Assembly: GCA_964526785.1 (NCBI GenBank) | Contig: CAZGMJ010000013.1 | Location: 1 to 64,000, forward strand | Source: CAZGMJ01 sp964526785 | Lineage (GTDB): Bacteria > Planctomycetota > Phycisphaerae > Sedimentisphaerales > Anaerobacaceae | Reading direction: 5' to 3' | Length of the DNA stretch: 64,000 nucleotides | In this document: piece after piece, positions 25,870-34,902 of the stretch | Layout: every line of letters begins with the position of its first letter | Position numbering within the stretch: position 1 is the first letter of the stretch | The notes under the pieces: generated by a model | Database searches by the model: none | What the model was told of the DNA's origin: nothing | The model's input: only the letters and a program-made list of their open reading frames with translations | Made by a program: the position numbers and the translations under genes

Positions 25870-27828
25870 TTATTTGCGCACGGCAGCTAACCGCCGCTTG
25901 TACCTGTCGGTTCGCGGGCCGTAGTGCGGTTGCGGCCTGCCGACTTCACATGCCCCGATATCCGGTGCTGCGCCGGCGAAGTCCTTGTTGACGTTTGGTA
26001 TCGTGCAGCCGGCGTCAATCAGCGGCGAATTCTCCGCCGGGCGCAAATCGACAGTGTCGATCTTTACCAGCGGGCTGCCCTTCTTATTGACGGCGTGATC
26101 CGGCTCGGGAGCGTCGGCAAAGACGCGATAGTCCGGCACGACCACGCTGTGGGTTCCGAAGCCGGTGGCATCTGCCATTGCCGCCAGACTGGAGAATTCA
26201 CGGGCATCATCACGGCTACCCACACTGAAGACGACGTCGTCGTTCGGGTTGACACGGTGGGCGTTGTGAGACATTCTGTCACCGGCGCCGCCTGCGAAGT
26301 GCACTACTGTTCGTGTGTTTTCCTTACTGGTGGGGCCGGCGGCACCCATGAACGCGTTGTTGCGATAATCGACTCGCGTGCAGAAATGCATAGTGGGATG
26401 GCCCGTGACGGTATTGTGATAGGCCAGAACGTTGCAGCCCGAGGCGAGTTTGAATGCGGTTCTGCCGGAGGCGGCGTTGAAACTGATGTTGCGAATCCAG
26501 TATACCGGTCCGACATAGACCGGCTGGACGGACAGCGGTACCGCCATGCAGTTGAAGCAGCGGTTGCGGAGAATGCGGATGTTGGTGAATCCGCCGTCGG
26601 CTTCGATGAAGTTATCGGTGCTGTTGAAGACCTCGTTATTGTAGAAGTCGATAGCGCGTGCCTGCTGCCTGTAGCAGGGGTCGGAAATCGCACCGGTAAA
26701 GACATTCAGGCCGTCCCAGAAATTGGCGGCGTAGTTGTAGCAGACAACGTGTCCGCTCCCGCTGAGATTGACGGCGTAGCCCGCTTCGGTATGGCCCCAG
26801 GCGCCGCCGCTTCGCGGATTGAAGGTGTCGGCCGGGTTGCTGCCAATGAAGACGTTGTCGGCGATGTAGAAATCTTCCGAGCGGCTGTCCTGTGCGTGCA
26901 CGCCATAGGCGATGTCTTCGAGCCAGCAGTCTTTGACGGTCAGTCCTTTATTGCCGAGGACGCCCTGATAGCCGCACTGGAAGGCGATAAAGCAGTTCTT
27001 GATCGTCAGTCCTTCGAAGTATATGTAGTCGGCGGCCATGACGTTGAAGAGTGTATGGCAGCCGTCGCCGTCAATGACCACCTCGCCGTCTCCGGCGGCG
27101 GTAATTGCGACGGGCTCGTCGGGCGTGCCGTCCGCGACGAAAACATACGTGCCATTAAGCCATAGCTGCGTGGGGTCGCGATAGTTGAACCGGTCAATCT
27201 TGTAGGTGCCGGCGTGGACTTTGATTATCGTGCCCGGCGGGGCGACGTCCGGATGAATGGTCTGCATTTCGTCGCACCACGTATGGTATCCGTTGACCGC
27301 GTGCATGAGGCTCCTGTAAGCCGGTTCCTGCTTCTTTCCCTCGTAGTCGGGAGGATACACGTGACGGACGGGACCCCGGGCGGCAGGTTGCGGTTCGGGG
27401 CGAGTGCTAAGCGTGAGTCGCCGGATTGCTTGGCCGTCGACCCCGTCGGGATCTTCAAGCGTCAACTCCACCTCGTAAGCGGTCGCCGGTTCGAGGTCGA
27501 GAATACTTCCCGCAAATCCCCGGATCGTCCGCGGCTGCGAGAGTCGGGAACTTTTAGGCCCTGCAACAGTCTGGTACGTGATCGGGCAGAGCGGCAGTGC
27601 CTGTTGCCAGTCGGCACGGCCCTGCCGGCGATAACGCATGTCGGCTTGTGCATTATCATTGTCGTCGCCCGCGACATGCCACTCGAAACCGAGACAGATC
27701 AACGTCGGGGGTTCGATATGGAGATGGCCCGGCACGGCAGTATCCGCAGCGCCGACAGGAATCGATATCAGTATCATCAAGAGCGGTACAAAAGGCAGCA
27801 GATGCCCGGTTCCAATGCTCTGTTTCAT
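25870..27828 (-). CDS. Secreted right-handed parallel beta-helix protein
   Basis: 652 residues with a signal peptide. N-terminal fibronectin-III-like strands (LEPATAYEVELTLEDPDG, about 110-130) precede a right-handed beta-helix with PbH1-type coils: DYIYFEGLTIKNCFIAFQCG, GLTVKDCWLEDIAYGVHAQD, DFYIADNVFIGS, AIDFYNNEVFNSTDNFIEADGG, NIRILRNRCFNC. The C-terminus has PLIDAGCTIPNVNKDFAGAAPDIGACE, the usual end of such planctomycete proteins. Start ATG with AAAGG upstream. Related folds are pectate/alginate/chondroitin lyases and epimerases, but no catalytic triad can be named here. Confidence 0.82.
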   Translation of the reverse strand: MKQSIGTGHLLPFVPLLMILISIPVGAADTAVPGHLHIEPPTLICLGFEWHVAGDDNDNAQADMRYRRQGRADWQQALPLCPITYQTVAGPKSSRLSQPRTIRGFAGSILDLEPATAYEVELTLEDPDGVDGQAIRRLTLSTRPEPQPAARGPVRHVYPPDYEGKKQEPAYRSLMHAVNGYHTWCDEMQTIHPDVAPPGTIIKVHAGTYKIDRFNYRDPTQLWLNGTYVFVADGTPDEPVAITAAGDGEVVIDGDGCHTLFNVMAADYIYFEGLTIKNCFIAFQCGYQGVLGNKGLTVKDCWLEDIAYGVHAQDSRSEDFYIADNVFIGSNPADTFNPRSGGAWGHTEAGYAVNLSGSGHVVCYNYAANFWDGLNVFTGAISDPCYRQQARAIDFYNNEVFNSTDNFIEADGGFTNIRILRNRCFNCMAVPLSVQPVYVGPVYWIRNISFNAASGRTAFKLASGCNVLAYHNTVTGHPTMHFCTRVDYRNNAFMGAAGPTSKENTRTVVHFAGGAGDRMSHNAHRVNPNDDVVFSVGSRDDAREFSSLAAMADATGFGTHSVVVPDYRVFADAPEPDHAVNKKGSPLVKIDTVDLRPAENSPLIDAGCTIPNVNKDFAGAAPDIGACEVGRPQPHYGPRTDRYKRRLAAVRK

Positions 27829-28243
27829 ATCGTGTCCCTTTGAATGAACTCAACGAGAAGGCCCCAGAGACCGCCAGACTGCTGTGGCGGCTGAAATAAA
27901 TGCCCGATTGCACCGATTCTACAGCACATCAAGAGAGTACTTCAAGGGCGAGTATAGGCGCAGGCACGCCGACCGGACGCCATGCGGATGGTGACGCGAC
28001 TCCGGGGGCGTCCTTGAATACAGGACTGCACTGTATTACAATGCGGTTCGAATTGGAAGCATGGGTCTGGAAGACAGACCAGGCTTGTTCCGGCTTTCGG
28101 GGTGCAGAAGTAAGTATACGTTGTTAGTCGGATTTCGTCTCTGTGCGTGGTCTACACGACGCAATGGGCGCAGGACACGGATCCGTCCGGCAGACCACCA
28201 CGCATGGGTCATATTCTGCAATTATGGATTGGAGGACGGTTAC
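27829..28243. other. Divergent intergenic region with GH-operon promoter
   Basis: 415 bases between the beta-helix gene (minus) and the GH-A operon (plus). No gene is supported. It holds the promoter at 28014-28042 and leaves a leader of about 190 bases before the GTG at 28244. No riboswitch fold was recognised in this leader. Confidence 0.6.
28014..28042 (+). promoter_or_regulatory. Promoter of the 28-40 kb operon with internal inverted repeat
   Basis: TTGAAT at 28014-28019, a 17-base spacer and TACAAT at 28037-28042. AATACAG (28017-28023) and CTGTATT (28031-28037) form an inverted repeat with a 7-base spacer that spans from the -35 to the -10, a typical operator position. Confidence 0.6.
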
Positions 28244-30646
28244 GTGAACCGATGGAAACCCAGATTGATATCTGTAGTGATTGTCCTGAGCATACTGTGC
28301 GCGGCCGGCCAATGCGTTGGCAAAGAGCTGCCCAGCGACGATGAATATGTGGTTGCCAGAGGAGAGCGGCTGTACCAGGGTAGTGAGCATGTGCGGTTCT
28401 GGGGCCTGGTGTGCGCGATTGCGGGCAAACCGGGGATAAAGAGAAACGATACGCCTGAGGTTATACGTGGGAAGATCCAGACTAATCGCAAAGCGATCGA
28501 CATTTTTGTGGAGCGGCTGGGCGATATGGGCTTTAATCTCGTTCGTACATGGGAGGGACGGTACCACCACCAGCGCGACGAGCTTCCGTTGCTACACGGA
28601 CACGATTACGAGCCCGGCGACGGCTCCGATGCGGATTTTATTGCGTATTCGTGGCACGCGCTCGACAGGGCGGGGATCAGGATATGGATGAGTTCGACCA
28701 ACGGCCTGGGGCGGATCCGGCCTGAGGACGTGGATGTGATCGACGAGCCCTCCACAGTCAGGGACTGGCAGGAAGCGGTGCGCGAGTTGACAGAAAACGG
28801 AAAGCCGATGGAGCTGCGCCGGTCCGGCCGTATGCTGCTGCCCGCTATCGATGAGCGGGTGGAGGCGCTGTGGATCAAGCGACTGGGTATGCTGGCAGAC
28901 TTTCCGAACAAGTACAAAGGCGGACTGCGGCTTGGAGATGACCCGCAGATCGTGGTCTGGGAGCTTAGCAACGAGCATTTTCCGTACCGGCATTTCTTCT
29001 ACGGCCACTGGAAGGACCTGCCTGCGTATTTCCGCAAGAAGCTGTTGACCAAGTGGGCCGGTTTTCTCAAGCGGAAGTATCAGACGGACAAAGCGCTGCG
29101 GCAGGCGTGGGGATTTCTGCTGCCGGGCGAGAGCATCGAAAAGCAATCGGTGATGCTCTTGCCCTTGGCTACGCCGATGAAGGGCGATCCGGTGCTGAGC
29201 GATACGAACCCGGCGATAATCGAGTCGCTCGAAGCGCGTGAAAGCGGACTCGGACGCGACGATTTTACACCTCGGCGGGGCGAGGACGTGATCGAGTTTG
29301 CCAACGAGCTTATTGTCAGCCATAAACAGCGGCTGGAAAAGGCGCTGCACGGCATGGGCAAGAGCTGTCGGCTGAGCCCTACGCTTTATGACTCGGGCAA
29401 TTCGTTCCGCATCCAATCGGCCTACATGCACCAGTTCGCCGACGCGGTCTCGACCTGTTCCTATACCAAGGGCATGGGGCACGATCCACACGACAAGCGT
29501 TTTCCGTTCTTCAGCCAGCTCGATGATTCCCCGCGTACGAGTTGGGGCGTACCTTGGCTGGAGCAGTCGTCGAATCTCGGCCAGCCGCATTTCGTATACG
29601 AAACGAATATCGATAATCGAACGAAGTATCGGGCGGAGTATCCCCTGCGCATCGCGGCTCTCGGCAGCATCCAGGACTGGGATATTGTTTGCTGGCACAC
29701 GTATCCGGGAAGGGACAAGGAGACGGCGGTCGATACGGACAAACCTTTCCAGCGGCGGATTCAATGCGGCGGAGATTGTTTCACGCTCCGGGGCGATGAG
29801 GTAATGATCGCGGCTCTGCGGGCGGGCGGTGAGATATTCCGCAATCAATTGATTGCAGCAGCGCCCAATCCGGTTGTCTTCACGTTCGGCAGGCGCAGTC
29901 TGCTGGACCCGGCGAGCATGGACTACGGCAAGAGCTTCGGGGACTACGCGAGTCACTTCATCGGGACTACGTATCGCTACGGTTCGCGCGTGGTGGTGGA
30001 TCCAGGGCGAGAGGACGATACGGTCGGCGATCGGCATACGGTTCGGCCGAACGTCTTCGAATCCAATCCCGTCAAGCCAAACAACCAGATTACCTATAAC
30101 TGGCAGCGCGGATTCCTGACTATGGATGGTCCGGGCTGCGCGAGTTATACCGGCTTTTTCGGCGAGTATGACTCAGACTCAATCCGGTTCGAGCACAATA
30201 GCGTGCGGTTCACGGATATTACATTCGACAATCCGGAGGGCATCGCCTATCCCGTGCGACCGGAAGAGGGCTATTGCAGTCTGACGCTGGCTTCGTGCGA
30301 TGGCAAAGCGCTGGCGAATACGCAACGCGCGGTGCTCGTGGCCACCAGCACGAGTTTTAATACGGGCTATCGGCTGGATCTTACGAGAAGCAACCACGGC
30401 CGACAAAGCGCGGGAGCGAAGAAGGTGCCTCCTCAGGAACACTGGGGTGCATGGACGTACGGCGGCAAGGCGCCGGTGCTTGTCGTGGGTGTGGGAGTTA
30501 CCGTTTACAGCAAAGGCATTGACGGCATGCGTTACACGTTCCGCGACTGGTATATGAACGATATCGGACATGGCAGTGTGAAAGGCGGCACGCTGCATGT
30601 GCCCGCCGAACGGGATATATGGATTGTTGAACTGGAAAGAGAATGA
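28244..30646 (+). CDS. Secreted clan GH-A glycoside hydrolase-like protein
   Basis: 800 residues. Start GTG at 28244, with GGAGG about 8 bases upstream; it yields the signal peptide KPRLISVVIVLSILCAAGQCVG, and the open frame upstream is not used. The N-terminal half is a TIM barrel of the GH5/GH42-like clan: VRFWGLVCAIAG, LGDMGFNLVRTWEG, and WELSNE at residues 239-244, where Glu244 is the expected acid/base. DIVCWHTYPG lies on a later strand; the nucleophile is not certain. The C-terminal 250 residues look like beta-sandwich modules. It is the first gene of a six-gene operon and probably attacks a glycan before or after the beta-helix partner. Confidence 0.75.
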   Translation: MNRWKPRLISVVIVLSILCAAGQCVGKELPSDDEYVVARGERLYQGSEHVRFWGLVCAIAGKPGIKRNDTPEVIRGKIQTNRKAIDIFVERLGDMGFNLVRTWEGRYHHQRDELPLLHGHDYEPGDGSDADFIAYSWHALDRAGIRIWMSSTNGLGRIRPEDVDVIDEPSTVRDWQEAVRELTENGKPMELRRSGRMLLPAIDERVEALWIKRLGMLADFPNKYKGGLRLGDDPQIVVWELSNEHFPYRHFFYGHWKDLPAYFRKKLLTKWAGFLKRKYQTDKALRQAWGFLLPGESIEKQSVMLLPLATPMKGDPVLSDTNPAIIESLEARESGLGRDDFTPRRGEDVIEFANELIVSHKQRLEKALHGMGKSCRLSPTLYDSGNSFRIQSAYMHQFADAVSTCSYTKGMGHDPHDKRFPFFSQLDDSPRTSWGVPWLEQSSNLGQPHFVYETNIDNRTKYRAEYPLRIAALGSIQDWDIVCWHTYPGRDKETAVDTDKPFQRRIQCGGDCFTLRGDEVMIAALRAGGEIFRNQLIAAAPNPVVFTFGRRSLLDPASMDYGKSFGDYASHFIGTTYRYGSRVVVDPGREDDTVGDRHTVRPNVFESNPVKPNNQITYNWQRGFLTMDGPGCASYTGFFGEYDSDSIRFEHNSVRFTDITFDNPEGIAYPVRPEEGYCSLTLASCDGKALANTQRAVLVATSTSFNTGYRLDLTRSNHGRQSAGAKKVPPQEHWGAWTYGGKAPVLVVGVGVTVYSKGIDGMRYTFRDWYMNDIGHGSVKGGTLHVPAERDIWIVELERE

Positions 30647-30722
30647 TGAACATGCTATGTGATCCGATACGTCGGGGCTTCGTGGAGAGGGCCTTGAATC
30701 GACATTGGAAGGAGCATCATCG

Positions 30723-32009
30723 ATGCTGACAAGAATGCAGGTAGTGACAACTGTTGTGATGATTCTGATAGCGAGCGCCTGGCAGGGCATATCTACTGCA
30801 TATGGCGGAGTTGGAAAGCGGGAGGTGATTGAGAAGGCCTGGCAGGCGAACGCGGTGGCGGGTGGCGAGTATCCAGCGCCCGGCCCTGTGAATGCGGCTT
30901 ATATGAGCGAGACGTGGCCGGCGGCCCGTTTGCTCGTTTGGGCGCATCCGGGGGAAGGAGGTCGCAGACGTGATGGCACTGATCCGAATAACTGGCTGGA
31001 GTATGCCTCGTCGGCCGACTACAAAGCCGGTGTTGAGGGCAAGCCTGCGACGGAAGCCCCCGACGCGAATACCGACGTCGTGATACCGGAGGCGGAAGAA
31101 GGATACAAAGTGTTCTTCCGGGCCGGTCGCATGCGGCATGCCACGGTCGGCCGCAACAACCAGCTCAGGATGTTCCACGGTTATGCAACGGGGAACATCT
31201 GGGTGAAGGAAGGGGCCAGAATAGAGATTGCAGGAGTCCTGGGCGCCAGGCACACGTTTATCAGAAGCGACAGCAACGATGCGACCAACGACCTCGGCGG
31301 GGACTGGAATTCGACGAAAGATCCGGGCGGCTCTGTGGAGTTCATCGGGACCTTTGAGATTGCTGATCGTTGTTTCGTCAAGTCCGGGCGGATGATCATT
31401 TCCGAAGACAGCGTTTTCAAGTCCGGCGGGCCGAGAGACCACAGGGCGCCGGTTTATCCCGGGGCGGAACTGGTATTGCTTTCGGGGGCGAGGTTCAGCA
31501 AGACGGCCAATCAGAGCATGAATCTGGATATCTCGCTGGGCGGGACGCTGCTGGCGGGGCTTGCTGAACGGCCTTTGACGAGGGACTGCTTCCTGGGCCT
31601 GAGCTACAAGCCCAAGGGCGAGGGGGGCAATTATGCGAGCTTTGCGACGGACGCTCGGGCCGACGACAGGGGGATGGTCGTGCTGGAAGGGGGCGATATT
31701 GAGATTCACAGCGTGGACCCGCAAAAGGCACGGCTTGTGATTGGCTGGCACGGACTGGCGGAGAAGGAGGACGATGAAACGATTGCGGCCAAAGGGGGCA
31801 AGCCTCATCGTATCGAGATAGCGATTCTGGAGGATGTCGCACTGAACGGGGTGGTTTTCGATCATTTTCTCAAGGGCGGCATCGAAATGAAGAATCCCGA
31901 TACGCGGAAGGGATGGAAGAACGTCTTTTATGGTGAGCATAATGAAGGGACGCCTGACGAACTGTTCAGGAAACACGAGCATGCGGGCAAGATGGAATAC
32001 AGATTATGA
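30723..32009 (+). CDS. Tandem-family member A: secreted G8-like beta protein
   Basis: 428 residues. Start at 30723, with GGAAGGAG 8 bases upstream; signal peptide LTRMQVVTTVVMILIASA. It belongs with three other proteins in this operon: WPAARLLVWA, DPNNWLEY, PATEAPDANTDVVIP, GNIWVKEGARIEI, HTFIRSD, GTLLAGLAERPLTRDCFLGLSY, IHSVDPQKARLVIGWHG and FDHFLKGGIEM recur at the same spacing in all of them. The LxxGTxxxPxT...G stretch resembles the end of a G8 domain, a beta-rich extracellular carbohydrate-associated module. The most divergent copy: its insertion before PATEAP is longer. Its stop overlaps the next ATG. No function is known. Confidence 0.75.
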   Translation: MLTRMQVVTTVVMILIASAWQGISTAYGGVGKREVIEKAWQANAVAGGEYPAPGPVNAAYMSETWPAARLLVWAHPGEGGRRRDGTDPNNWLEYASSADYKAGVEGKPATEAPDANTDVVIPEAEEGYKVFFRAGRMRHATVGRNNQLRMFHGYATGNIWVKEGARIEIAGVLGARHTFIRSDSNDATNDLGGDWNSTKDPGGSVEFIGTFEIADRCFVKSGRMIISEDSVFKSGGPRDHRAPVYPGAELVLLSGARFSKTANQSMNLDISLGGTLLAGLAERPLTRDCFLGLSYKPKGEGGNYASFATDARADDRGMVVLEGGDIEIHSVDPQKARLVIGWHGLAEKEDDETIAAKGGKPHRIEIAILEDVALNGVVFDHFLKGGIEMKNPDTRKGWKNVFYGEHNEGTPDELFRKHEHAGKMEYRL

Positions 32010-33322
32010 GATCGTTGAGACAATACGGTGAAACAGGCGGCCGGGCGGTGCTTGTTTATGTCTGGCTCTTCGCGGCCGCTTTTTGCGGGACGGCGCGTAC
32101 GGATGCGGCGAGCGGTTCGGCTGCGACGGCGCACGAGCCACAATTCGATAGTAGAGAGATGTGGCCCGCGTGGGTAGCGAAAGCGGAGTTCTCCAAAGAG
32201 AGATGGGACAAAAGCAGGGTCCTGGTTTGGAAGGAGACGGATGGGGCAAAGTCGCGGGGACTTGATCCGCTCGATCCGGCCAACTGGCTCGATAACGGCA
32301 GGGCGGCAACCGAACCGCCGGACAACGCCACCGATGTCGTGTTTCCCGGCTCGCGTGATCGCTATTTTGTGGCGGGCAGGCAGCCTTTCAACGTGCGCCA
32401 CCTGACGATCGAGCACGGCGCCCAGGTCCGGTTCCAGGAAGCCGACATTTACGGCAATGTATGGGTGAAGCGAGGCGGTTCTTATTTTCGCGCTAAGGGC
32501 ATGTTCGGCGGGCCGATGAAGGATACGTTCGTTCGCAGTGACAACGAGGACGTTCAGTTCGTTCCGAACATGCTGGTGCATAACAAGCCTGCGGGTAAAT
32601 CCACTGAATGGCTGGGCAAGTGGAAAGTGGGCGATGAGGTGAATCTCTATTCAGGCAGGCTGATCGTCGGGCCGGACAGCTTGTTCATGCCGACGGATCG
32701 CAGAGTGAACCGCATAGGCCATGAGGCCGAACTCGTCCTTATGTCGGGATCGGCTTTCCATCTCAGGGGCAACAACTATACGGATACTGACATTCGGATT
32801 CAGGGCCGGCTTCTGGCCGGGACTCCCGAGCGGCCCTTAACGGAAGACTGCATAGTCGGTCTGAGTTTCAAGACGCGCGGCGGTGCGGACCTGGGCAAGG
32901 CCGATGCGACCGACGTCGGTCTGTTCTTGTGCCCGGACGGCGAGATGGCGGTGCACAGCGCTGAGCCTGAGAAGGCGAGGCTGGTATTCAAGTGGCATCG
33001 CAGGCCGCCTGAGACGAAGAAGTTCAAGGACGGTGAGCCTGAGGCGATAGCTGCGCTGCCTCACGGCATCAGCATGTTCCTTGCGGGCAGGACGACGTTC
33101 GACGGGGTGGTTTTCGAGGATGTGCTCAAAGGGGGGATCGGTATGGTCGATCCTCGGGCGCATTCGCAGTGGAAGAACGTCTTGTTCGGGAAGAATTTCG
33201 GCGAGCCCGACGCGCTTTTTGTTAAGCGGGAGATGACGCCGGAAGAGAGCAGGAAGTGCGGTTCGGAGGCCAGGGGCAGGTGGAATCCCGTTCAGCCTTA
33301 CGAACAGGAGAACGAGCAATAG
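32006..33322 (+). CDS. Tandem-family member B: secreted G8-like beta protein
   Basis: 438 residues, overlapping member A by 4 bases (ATGA). The signal-like N-terminus is followed by the family opening ATAHEPQFDSREMWPAW, then DPLDPANWLDNGRAATEPPD, TDVVFPG, VRHLTIEHGAQV, GNVWVKRGG, TFVRSDN, LVLMSGSAFHLRGNN, GRLLAGTPERPLTEDC and AVHSAEPEKARLVFKWHRR. The strand-turn pattern suggests a beta-helix or G8-like beta roll throughout. No conserved acidic or basic catalytic cluster stands out, so a binding or structural role is possible. The C-terminus has EEGGG-type loops (VLKGGIGM) and a polar tail. Confidence 0.75.
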   Translation: MRSLRQYGETGGRAVLVYVWLFAAAFCGTARTDAASGSAATAHEPQFDSREMWPAWVAKAEFSKERWDKSRVLVWKETDGAKSRGLDPLDPANWLDNGRAATEPPDNATDVVFPGSRDRYFVAGRQPFNVRHLTIEHGAQVRFQEADIYGNVWVKRGGSYFRAKGMFGGPMKDTFVRSDNEDVQFVPNMLVHNKPAGKSTEWLGKWKVGDEVNLYSGRLIVGPDSLFMPTDRRVNRIGHEAELVLMSGSAFHLRGNNYTDTDIRIQGRLLAGTPERPLTEDCIVGLSFKTRGGADLGKADATDVGLFLCPDGEMAVHSAEPEKARLVFKWHRRPPETKKFKDGEPEAIAALPHGISMFLAGRTTFDGVVFEDVLKGGIGMVDPRAHSQWKNVLFGKNFGEPDALFVKREMTPEESRKCGSEARGRWNPVQPYEQENEQ

Positions 33323-33431
33323 AATACTGGCGGCCTCTCGCCGGTCGATCGGACGGTGCTGGTTATGGGGCGATGGAGAATGATACACTGCAGATTAACG
33401 GCTGTCTTGCCGGTGGATAAGGAATGAAGTT

Positions 33432-34826
33432 ATGAAAAATTGTAAGAATATCGCAGCGGTTGTCGGCTTGATAGTTTTTTCGGTCTGTTGCTTAGCTGAC
33501 GCCGAGCAAATGACGGTTAAAGGCCCTTCAACCAATCCGGCCGACTGGATCAGGGCGTGCGAGGCGGCGGGATACGATCGGGCGACGGCGCACGAGCCCC
33601 ATTTCGATGACAAGGCGCTATGGCCCGGAGACGTGACAGTGACCGATTACTACAGGCAAAGCTGGTCCGATGCGCCGGTGATGATCTGGACGAAGACGGG
33701 CGACGCCGCCAGGGACGCCGACCCGCAGGATCCCGCCAACTGGCTGATCGACGGCAGACCGGCCGAGCGACTGCCCGACGAATCTACGGATATTGTGTTT
33801 CCCTCGGGCAAATATGTAGTCGGGGCGTACAAATACAAGGGGGCGGGCTGGTCGGCGCGGCATGTCACTATTGGTTCGCAGGTTATCTGCGGGGTGAGCA
33901 TCCAGCCTGCGGGGAACGTCTGGATCAAGAAGGACGGGCTGACCAGTATGATGAGCCGTTTTACGGGCGACAGGAACACCTTCGTTCGGAACGACAACAA
34001 CGAATTCAACTCGCGCAACGCCAAGCTCGCCAACAAGATCGTCTTTGCCAAGACGAAGGAAAGCTCGGTCGAGGTGGTTGGCACGATCGGCAGTTGGGAC
34101 GAACTGAGCCTGCTGTCGGGAACGCTGATCGTGGGGCCGGGCTCAAAGGTTGTGCCGGGGGACCGCTCGATTCAGTGTGTGTTTCCCGACGCCCGGCTGG
34201 TGCTGATGTCGGGCTCGAAGTTCCACAAACGAAGCAACCAGACGTGGAGCACGGACATTATTGTTTCGGGCTCGCTGTGGGCGGGGACTCCCGAGCGGCC
34301 GCTGACGACAGATTGCATGCTGGGGTTATGCTTCAAGGCGAAGGGCGACGAAAAGCTGGTTCCCGAAAGGGCAAAAGCGGGCAGCCCCGACGATGTCGGA
34401 CTTCTGGTGCGGCCTGAAGGGGGCATGCGGGTACACACGGCCGATCCGAACAGGGCCAGGCTGGTGATTACATGGTGCGGGCTGAAGATCAAGGACAACG
34501 AGATCGCCGATCTGGACGGGTTGAGCGCCGAACAACTGAGGGCGAGACCCGAGAAGGTGGACGTGGTGCTCCAGGGGGACCTGAAGCTGGACGGGGTGAA
34601 TTTCGACTGGATGCGTAAAGGCGGAATCATGATGGCCGAGCCGACATTGCTGCGGCAATGGACGTGGTCGTTCGGGCGACACAACGCAGCGGAGCCGAGC
34701 GAACTGATCGCCGCGGTCGAGGGAGCCACGGAAGCAAAGCTCCGGGTAGGGATGGGACAGGTCGAGCTGAAGGCCTGGCTGAAAGAGGAAGGCATGGGGC
34801 AGGTGGGGGAGCATCTGGGCAAATAG
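33432..34826 (+). CDS. Tandem-family member C: secreted G8-like beta protein
   Basis: 464 residues. Signal peptide NIAAVVGLIVFSVCCLADA, then a short extra segment and the family core: ATAHEPHFDDKALWPGD, DPQDPANWLIDGRPAERLPD, TDIVFPSG, GNVWIKKDG, NTFVRNDNN, LVLMSGSKFHKRSNQ, GSLWAGTPERPLTTDCMLGL, RVHTADPNRARLVITWCG and FDWMRKGGIMM. Start ATG in a purine-rich context (AAGGAATGAAGTT upstream). 109 bases after member B. Same family and same unknown role; compared with B it has a longer C-terminus. Confidence 0.75.
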   Translation: MKNCKNIAAVVGLIVFSVCCLADAEQMTVKGPSTNPADWIRACEAAGYDRATAHEPHFDDKALWPGDVTVTDYYRQSWSDAPVMIWTKTGDAARDADPQDPANWLIDGRPAERLPDESTDIVFPSGKYVVGAYKYKGAGWSARHVTIGSQVICGVSIQPAGNVWIKKDGLTSMMSRFTGDRNTFVRNDNNEFNSRNAKLANKIVFAKTKESSVEVVGTIGSWDELSLLSGTLIVGPGSKVVPGDRSIQCVFPDARLVLMSGSKFHKRSNQTWSTDIIVSGSLWAGTPERPLTTDCMLGLCFKAKGDEKLVPERAKAGSPDDVGLLVRPEGGMRVHTADPNRARLVITWCGLKIKDNEIADLDGLSAEQLRARPEKVDVVLQGDLKLDGVNFDWMRKGGIMMAEPTLLRQWTWSFGRHNAAEPSELIAAVEGATEAKLRVGMGQVELKAWLKEEGMGQVGEHLGK

Positions 34827-34902
34827 GCGGGAGTGTCCTTCGAGCGAATATGGAAGCGGTTGCGGAATTGCTGCGGCCGGTGGAAGCAGAAAGGAATTTG
34901 TA

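Noticed and set aside
25924..27165. 413-codon plus-strand ORF opposite the beta-helix gene
   Set aside because: Val/Gly/Asp-rich shadow; the minus-strand frame has beta-helix coils and a signal peptide.
28592..30037. 481-codon minus-strand ORF opposite the GH-A gene
   Set aside because: Mirror frame; the Arg/Leu-rich product has no fold-like pattern, and the plus-strand gene has WELSNE.
30717..31982. 421-codon minus-strand ORF opposite tandem-family member A
   Set aside because: It mirrors almost the exact span of the plus-strand gene, which is supported by three paralogues.
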